NCBI GenBank assembly: GCA_052143315.1
Contig: JBKQTE010000054.1
Coordinates: 1 to 64,000 of the forward strand
Source of the DNA: DASZIT01 sp052143315
GTDB taxonomy: Bacteria > Actinomycetota > Acidimicrobiia > Acidimicrobiales > RAAP-2
DNA: 64,000 nt
Direction: 5' to 3'
Below the pieces are notes generated by a model, which was given only the letters and a program-made list of their open reading frames with translations, ran no database searches and was not told the DNA's origin. Shown piece by piece: positions 58,951-64,000 of the stretch (positions are counted from its first letter, which is position 1; each line of letters begins with the position of its first letter). The position numbers and the translations under genes are program-made.

Positions 58951-59451
58951 TCACTTCCCCACTTCGAACACGGTGCCGCCCACCTGTAGCAGGTCCCCTT
59001 TTTCGATCCGGGTACGCTCGGCGATCCGCTCGGTGTTCACCCACGTGCCGTTGGTGGACCCGAGATCCTCGACCCACAGGTCGCCGTCCAGCCGGAACAG
59101 GCGGGCGTGGAGGTTGGAGGCGAAGGTGTCGTAGTCGATGGGAACGCCGCATCCCGGAGCCCGGCCCACGGTGACCTCTTCGCCGAGGTCGTAAATCCGA
59201 CCCACGTGGTCCTCGGGCCTCACCACGTGGAGGCGCAGCCGCTTGCCCCGGCGGGCCTTGCCCACGATGGCCGGGTCGAGCTCGTCGTCCTTGTCGCGAC
59301 GCCGCTTGCGCTTGAGCGGCCGGACCTCCACGTAGACGGCCCGCACCACCCACATGAAGAAGAGCCACAGCAGCAGGATGACCCCGTACTCCAGGGCGCG
59401 CAGGACGGGCGCATTGGCCGGCCCCGGGAGTGCTGCGACATACAGATGCAT
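58951..59451 (-). CDS. fhaB: FHA-domain protein FhaB-like
   Basis: The 166-aa protein has an N-terminal TM helix (residues about 22-42), then a basic linker (KRKRRRDKDDE), and an FHA domain with VTVGRAPGCGVPI, SNLHARL and EDLGSTNGTWVN. The FHA binds phosphothreonine, as on PknB. In mycobacteria the homologue helps division under stress. It lies between fhaA and pstP. Confidence 0.93.
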   Translation of the reverse strand: MHLYVAALPGPANAPVLRALEYGVILLLWLFFMWVVRAVYVEVRPLKRKRRRDKDDELDPAIVGKARRGKRLRLHVVRPEDHVGRIYDLGEEVTVGRAPGCGVPIDYDTFASNLHARLFRLDGDLWVEDLGSTNGTWVNTERIAERTRIEKGDLLQVGGTVFEVGK

Positions 59452-59474
59452 ATGGGTTCAGGCGTCCGCCGCCG

Positions 59475-60131
59475 TCACGACGCCTCGAACCGGAGAAACG
59501 TCGTCCCGACCACGATCTCATCGCCGTCCACCAGGACCCGCTCGCGGATCGGGGCGCCGTTGACCCGTGTCCCGTTGGTCGAGTTGAGGTCCACCACCAC
59601 CACGTCGTTGCCCGACCGCCGGATCTCGGCGTGGCGACGGCTGGCGTTGGGGTCGGACACCACCACCGAGGACTCGGGAAGGCGGCCGATGGTGATCGGC
59701 TCGGGCCCGAGCACGATGCGCTCCCCGTCGGCCAGGACGATGGAGGCGGCGGTCAGCCCGGACGGCCCCTCGTGGACCTCGGAGACGATGTTGAACCGAC
59801 CCCGGCGCAGGCGGGGGTCCTCGACGGCCGAGACGGTGACCGGGCCCACGAAGACATAGTCCTCGGTGCGAGCGTGCTCGCGGGCGGCCTCCTCGAGCTC
59901 CCGGACGAGGGCGTCGAGGAAGCTCTCGAACCGCTCGAACTCAGAGGGCGAGAGGTAGACGACGAAGGAATTGGGCGCGATGAGGCCGTGGACGCCCAGT
60001 CGTCGCTTGAGGTCCATCTCCCTGGTGAGCCGACGCCCGATCTCCACCGGGTGGAGTTCGCCCCGAAAGGCCCTGGAGAACGTACCGTCGACGATGCGCT
60101 CGAGGCGCCCTTCGAACTTCTGAAGTCCCAT
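59475..60131 (-). CDS. fhaA: DUF3662/FHA-domain protein FhaA-like
   Basis: The 218-aa protein has an N-terminal DUF3662 domain (GLQKFEGRLERIVDGTFSRA, then FRGELHPVEIGRRL) and a C-terminal FHA domain (ITIGRLPESSVVVSDPNASR, then RHAEIRR and DLNSTNGTRVNG). It reads phosphorylation signals from the kinase to wall synthesis. It is shorter than mycobacterial FhaA, with no long linker. A GTG 9 nt upstream is an alternative start. It heads the fhaA-fhaB-pstP-pbpA-pknB operon. Confidence 0.93.
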   Translation of the reverse strand: MGLQKFEGRLERIVDGTFSRAFRGELHPVEIGRRLTREMDLKRRLGVHGLIAPNSFVVYLSPSEFERFESFLDALVRELEEAAREHARTEDYVFVGPVTVSAVEDPRLRRGRFNIVSEVHEGPSGLTAASIVLADGERIVLGPEPITIGRLPESSVVVSDPNASRRHAEIRRSGNDVVVVDLNSTNGTRVNGAPIRERVLVDGDEIVVGTTFLRFEAS

Positions 60132-60293
60132 GCTGGCCACATGCTACCGGTGCCAACCTCCTGGTAGGCGGTAGGGGAGCCAAATCTGCCCCGGGGCGCG
60201 CCCCGGTGCCGAATTCGGTGGCCCAGGGCGGTTCGGGCCCGGGTCCTCGTGGAGGAAGGGGTGGTTTCTTCGGGTAATCTCGGGCGGTCGCTC

Positions 60294-60377
<84 letters not shown>

Positions 60378-60616
60378 CTCTTTGTCACAACGGCAACACA
60401 CACTCTGACCCATATCGCGACTCTGGAGTGATCGGAGACTGCCGGCAACAAGCCCTCTCAGGGGCCGATGCCAGCCCACGGTCTGACATCGTGATGGCGG
60501 GACGAAATCCCAGCCAGGTTCCGGCGGCGCGATCGCTGTACGGCGCCCTGCACCTCGCACGAACCCTCTCGTCCGCTGGTTGGCCGCATGTACCGGGCCG
60601 CTGTACCGTCGGTCGC

Positions 60617-61297
60617 ATGAGCGATGGCGTGCAGGTGTCGGCGGACGACTCGGGACCGGTTGGCGCCCCCGGACTCGACATCTACACCGAGCCCGACGGC
60701 GATCCGGACACCCTGGCCAACCTCGGCCCGCTGGGCCCCATGGCAGGCATCTGGGAGGGGACCGGCGGCACCGATATCCATCCGGTGGTGGGGGGAACCG
60801 AGCAGAACGCCTTCTTCGAGCACTACGAGCTCCAGCCCATCGACCGCCAGACCAACGGTCCCCAGCTGTTCTACGGGCTCCGCTACCACACCCACATCGT
60901 GAAGCCCGGCGAGGTGGAGACCTTCCATGACCAGGTCGGCTACTGGCTGTGGGAGCCGGCCACCGAATCCGTCACGTTCACCCTCGCCATCCCCCGGGGC
61001 CAGGTCCTTCTCGCCAACGGTCCGGCGGCACCCACGGCCACCGAGTTCGAGCTCACGGCCGCCCTCGGCACCGAGGTCTACGGCATCCTGTCCAACCCGT
61101 TCCTCGACACCAACTTCCGGACCGTCAGCTTCCGGATGCACGTCACGATCGGCGGCGACGGAACGTGGTCGTACGAGGAGGACTCCATGCTGGCGATCCC
61201 GGGCCGCGACGAGCTCTTCACCCACCACGACGCCAACACCCTCACCCGGATCGCCCCGCCCACCGCCAACCCGCTGGCGATGGCCGTACCCACCTGA
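60617..61297 (+). CDS. Heme-binding beta-barrel (nitrobindin-like/FABP) protein
   Basis: The 226-aa protein has GPLGPMAGIWEGTGGTDIHP; the GxWxGxG motif is characteristic of nitrobindins. Then FFEHYELQPIDRQTNGPQLF, HTHIVKPGEVETFHDQVGYW and AIPRGQVLLAN follow. Nitrobindins bind heme and react with NO or peroxynitrite. A longer frame begins at 60428, but ATG 60617 precedes the conserved part. No operon partner. Confidence 0.85.
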   Translation: MSDGVQVSADDSGPVGAPGLDIYTEPDGDPDTLANLGPLGPMAGIWEGTGGTDIHPVVGGTEQNAFFEHYELQPIDRQTNGPQLFYGLRYHTHIVKPGEVETFHDQVGYWLWEPATESVTFTLAIPRGQVLLANGPAAPTATEFELTAALGTEVYGILSNPFLDTNFRTVSFRMHVTIGGDGTWSYEEDSMLAIPGRDELFTHHDANTLTRIAPPTANPLAMAVPT

Positions 61298-61397
61298 TGC
61301 AACGCACTCCGGATGGTGGCCCCAAGCTGCGGGTGCTGAGAATCTCATCCATCGTCCCTTGCGCCGCCCGAACCCGCCGGACGACGTCAAATCCGGG

Positions 61398-63227
61398 TCA
61401 GCCGTTCCTACCGGACATCACCAGCCGATCGAGGCTCTCCGCACTCATCGGGCGCTCGAAGTAGTAGCCCTGCCAGAAGTCGGTCCCGAGTGTCGTCACT
61501 TCCTGGCGCCGCTCTTCTGTCTCGACTCCTTCGCTGACGACGGTCATACCCAGCAGATGGGCCAACTCGATGATCTTCATGACGATGGAGCGACTGGCCC
61601 TGTCGAAGCCGAGGTCGACGATGAACGATTGATCGAGCTTGATGATGTCGACGGGGAACTGTCGGAGATAGCTCAGCGATGAGTAGCCCGTCCCGAAGTC
61701 GTCGAGGGCCACGTTCAGCCCGAGTCCCTTGAGATCGGTGAGAATCACGAGGGCTCGTTCGGGGTCCCTCAACAGAGCGCTCTCGGTGAGCTCCAGAGTG
61801 AGCAGGCCGGCACTCGTGTCCGTGTCGGCAAGGACCTCCTCCACAATGGCGGCGAATCCTGAGGCCATGAGTTGATGCGCCGACACATTGACGGCCATCG
61901 CCAAGGAGTCGTGGCTTCCCGCGTGCGACCAGCGCTTCCAGTCGGCGCACGCCCGGCTGAGCGCCCATCGTCCAATCTCGATGATGTCCCCGGTCTGTTC
62001 GGCGAGCGGTATCAGCATCGTCGGTGGAACCGGGCCCCGAGTCGGGTGGTCCCAACGGAGGAGTGCTTCGACCCCGGCGATCATCCCGGTGCCGGCCCGG
62101 ACGATGGGCTGGTAGTCGAGTCGCAGCTCACCTCGATCGACCGCGTGGTGCAGGTCACGCTGCAGAGCGGCCCGGTTCTCCTCGACATGTCGCTGACGGA
62201 GATCGATCACTTGGCTGCGGGCGCCACCTTTGTGCTTCACCTGGTACATGGCGATGTCGGCATCCCGGAGCAGCTGTTCCGGATCGTTCTGATCCGTGCC
62301 GGCGATGGCGATGCCGATGCTCCCGGAGATCTCGACCACGGCACCCGGCAGTTCGAACGGCTCCTCCAATGCCTCCACGACACGGAGTGCGATCGCTTCG
62401 GCATGCGTCTGGTCGTCGAGCTCCTCGGACAGGATGACGAACTCGTCCCCCGACAGGCGGGCGAGCGTGTCGCCGGGACGGAGGAGGCGGGTGATCCGTT
62501 CGGCCACGGCAACCAGGAGCGCGTCTCCCGTCTGATGACCGTAGGTGTCGTTGACGTCCTTGAAGCGGTCGAGATCGATGAAGAACACCGCGGACCGCAT
62601 ATGCGAGCGCCGGCTTCGCAGAAACGCATGCTCCATGCGTTCCAACAGGAGGATGCGATTCGGAAGGCCGGTGAGGTCGTCGTGAACCGAGCGTTCGCGC
62701 GCCCGATCGGACGCATCCTGCAGATCGGTCCGGGCTTGGGCATTCACCAGGTACGCAGCGGTCACGTCAGCGAGCGTCTGCGCATCGATCATCTCGTCGT
62801 CGCTCAACGGCCCTGGGGTGTCGCGGTACAGGTCGAGCGCTCCGAGCTGCTTCGAACCCTGGCGCAGCGGGAAGGTGAACACCGCCCCAAGTCCCTCTTT
62901 GAGCGCTCGGGGCCTGAACCGTGTGAAGTCATCGCCGCTGCGAAGGTCCGGGACGGAGACGGCTTCACCCGACTGATAGGCAGCCACGCAGGGCCCTTCC
63001 CCGAGCTCGGTCTGCAGCTGCTCATAGCGCAACGCCGAATCGTCCGAGGCGGCCACGTAGCGGGGACGCAGCGTCGGGGAGATGAGCGTCACCCCGGCGG
63101 CCGTGATCGGCATCATCTCGACGATCCTCAGGACGAGGTGCTCCAAGATCCCCTGGATGGGGAAGTCGGTCACCATCGTCCGGGCGAAATCGCTCAAGAC
63201 CGCAGAAAGCTGCTTTTCACTCGACAT
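61398..63227 (-). CDS. GAF-GGDEF-EAL diguanylate cyclase/phosphodiesterase
   Basis: The 609-aa protein has a GAF-like sensor (about 1-165), a GGDEF domain (about 180-340) and an EAL domain (about 355-605). In the cyclase the signature reads SGDEF within RLSGDEFVILSEEL, so activity may be reduced. The EAL motif is kept (GVEALLRWDHP), and the metal sites NVSAHQL, ELTESALL and DDFGTGYSSLSYLRQF look complete. It probably degrades c-di-GMP, with the degenerate GGDEF as a regulatory site. Confidence 0.92.
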   Translation of the reverse strand: MSSEKQLSAVLSDFARTMVTDFPIQGILEHLVLRIVEMMPITAAGVTLISPTLRPRYVAASDDSALRYEQLQTELGEGPCVAAYQSGEAVSVPDLRSGDDFTRFRPRALKEGLGAVFTFPLRQGSKQLGALDLYRDTPGPLSDDEMIDAQTLADVTAAYLVNAQARTDLQDASDRARERSVHDDLTGLPNRILLLERMEHAFLRSRRSHMRSAVFFIDLDRFKDVNDTYGHQTGDALLVAVAERITRLLRPGDTLARLSGDEFVILSEELDDQTHAEAIALRVVEALEEPFELPGAVVEISGSIGIAIAGTDQNDPEQLLRDADIAMYQVKHKGGARSQVIDLRQRHVEENRAALQRDLHHAVDRGELRLDYQPIVRAGTGMIAGVEALLRWDHPTRGPVPPTMLIPLAEQTGDIIEIGRWALSRACADWKRWSHAGSHDSLAMAVNVSAHQLMASGFAAIVEEVLADTDTSAGLLTLELTESALLRDPERALVILTDLKGLGLNVALDDFGTGYSSLSYLRQFPVDIIKLDQSFIVDLGFDRASRSIVMKIIELAHLLGMTVVSEGVETEERRQEVTTLGTDFWQGYYFERPMSAESLDRLVMSGRNG

Positions 63228-63276
63228 TCGGGCCGCCCCGTGCTGCGCTCCAAGCGCCCCTCGCCGACCCCCAAAT

Positions 63277-63322
63277 TATCACGATCAGTATCACGATCAC
63301 GACATCCAGTCAGGACATCCAG
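63277..63322. repeat. Tandem short repeats upstream of the GAF-GGDEF-EAL gene
   Basis: TATCACGATCA occurs at 63277-63287 and 63289-63299 (period 12), followed by GACATCCAG at 63301-63309 and 63314-63322 (period 13). They lie 50-95 bp upstream of the GGDEF-EAL start, in an AT-richer spacer. The near-helical period suggests regulator binding sites. The other side leads to the truncated secreted gene. Confidence 0.5.
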
Positions 63323-63470
63323 GCGGCCAGGCTCCGGCCGCCGTCGCCCGGCCCGTTGAGCGCTCGCTGAGGGCGGCCGCCCAGGCTGCGGTGGCTGCGG
63401 GCGGCCCACACTCGGAAGCACCCCGAGCCCCGACCTGAAGTCCGGGCGCCGGCGGAACTACCATCGCCCT

Positions 63471-64000
63471 ATGGGCGGAGCAAGATCACGGGTGATCGCC
63501 GCCTTGGTGATCACCGCCACCGCGCTGGTGGCCGGCAGCTCGGCGGCGGGAGCCAGCGCATCGGCGAACGCGCCTGTCGTGACCCAGATCGTGCTGCAGG
63601 GTCCCACCGCCTACCAGCCCAAGGCGCCACCGGGCGGAGGCACGGACGACTACCACTGCACGCTGCTCGACCCGCACCTGAAGAGCAACGCCTTCATCAC
63701 CTCGATCGACTTCCAGCCCAACAGCCCCGAGGTCCACCACGAGATCACGTACGAGGTCCCGCCCGACCTGGTGGCCGAGGCAGAAGCCCAGAACGACGGC
63801 GGCAAGGGCTGGACGTGCTTCGGCGAGTCGGGGCTCTCCGGGTCCGGTGCCAGTCGCTCCCTGAACGGTGGGACCCCGTGGCTGACGGCCTGGGGACCGG
63901 GCCACAACATCTCCAAAGAGCCGGCCGGCACGGGCGCGCCGATGCCGGCCGGGAGCCTGGTCATCGTGCAGGAGCACTACAACATGCTGGCGGGGGACAA
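63471..64000 (+). CDS. Secreted copper type II monooxygenase-like protein (truncated by window end)
   Basis: From ATG 63471 an open frame runs off the window with no stop. It begins MGGARSRVIAALVITATALV followed by AGSSAAGASASA, a signal peptide. The mature part has TDDYHCTLLDPHL, SPEVHHEITYEVPPDLVAEA, WTCFGESGL, WLTAWGPGHN and PAGSLVIVQEHYNM. The YHC and VHHEI pattern is like that of ascorbate-dependent, copper type II (PHM-like) monooxygenase folds in bacteria, where the His residues bind copper. Function unknown; only about 176 residues are visible. Confidence 0.7.
   Translation, partial: MGGARSRVIAALVITATALVAGSSAAGASASANAPVVTQIVLQGPTAYQPKAPPGGGTDDYHCTLLDPHLKSNAFITSIDFQPNSPEVHHEITYEVPPDLVAEAEAQNDGGKGWTCFGESGLSGSGASRSLNGGTPWLTAWGPGHNISKEPAGTGAPMPAGSLVIVQEHYNMLAGD

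Overview
The window is GC-rich bacterial DNA, most likely from an actinobacterium of the class Acidimicrobiia or a close, perhaps uncultured, relative. Lineage evidence: a crgA - trpG/pabA - PASTA kinase - pbpA - pstP - fhaB - fhaA block beside tRNA-Leu; several F420/deazaflavin-type oxidoreductases; abundant GTG starts and start/stop overlaps; and an amidase with the WLVAADGGIFAFGDA-type repeats common in these bacteria. This placement is inference, because no 16S rRNA gene is present.

Region 1 (1-5.7 kb) is an accessory island. Two direct repeats about 4.78 kb apart, each ending in a tRNA 3'-half-like sequence, enclose an Xre/DUF6036 toxin-antitoxin-like pair, an orphan periplasmic binding protein, three broken gene fragments and a ribbon-helix-helix/MazF pair. 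A frameshifted tyrosine-recombinase C-terminus lies just outside the second repeat. Region 2 (5.8-17.4 kb) is catabolic: YceI and pirin, two MarR regulators, a TfdB-like FAD hydroxylase, a PPOX-fold oxidoreductase, a P450 with its TetR regulator, and a tightly overlapping operon (FAH-family enzyme, extradiol dioxygenase, MhpA-like hydroxylase, SDR) that looks like an aromatic meta-cleavage route of unknown substrate. Region 3 (17.4-26.5 kb) has a DUF2786 protein, two small unlisted proteins (39 and 37 aa), a Ddn-like protein coupled to an SDR, an ACP-AMP ligase-acyltransferase fusion and an acyl-CoA synthetase.

Region 4 (26.5-34.1 kb) looks like an envelope-stress module: GntR repressor, SecDF-head membrane protein, MacB/FtsX-type ABC transporter, DUF1707 and PspC proteins, and a PspC-sensor kinase with a LuxR-type response regulator. 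Region 5 (34.4-50.9 kb) is mixed: methyltransferase, a frameshifted cell-wall amidase, Tag glycosylase, D12-class adenine methylase, ParA, Zwf, a Zn/Mn-type ABC transporter behind a near-perfect Fur-type box, a luciferase-like monooxygenase, a MarR/MFS efflux pair, ComF-like, thioesterase and thiolase. Region 6 (51-60.4 kb) has DUF779/aldehyde dehydrogenase and then the growth and division signalling block (CrgA, glutamine amidotransferase, PknB-like kinase, PbpA, PstP, FhaB, FhaA, tRNA-Leu-CAG), lacking the rodA and pknA seen at the mycobacterial locus. The window ends with a nitrobindin-like protein, a GAF-GGDEF-EAL protein and a truncated secreted Cu-type monooxygenase-like gene.
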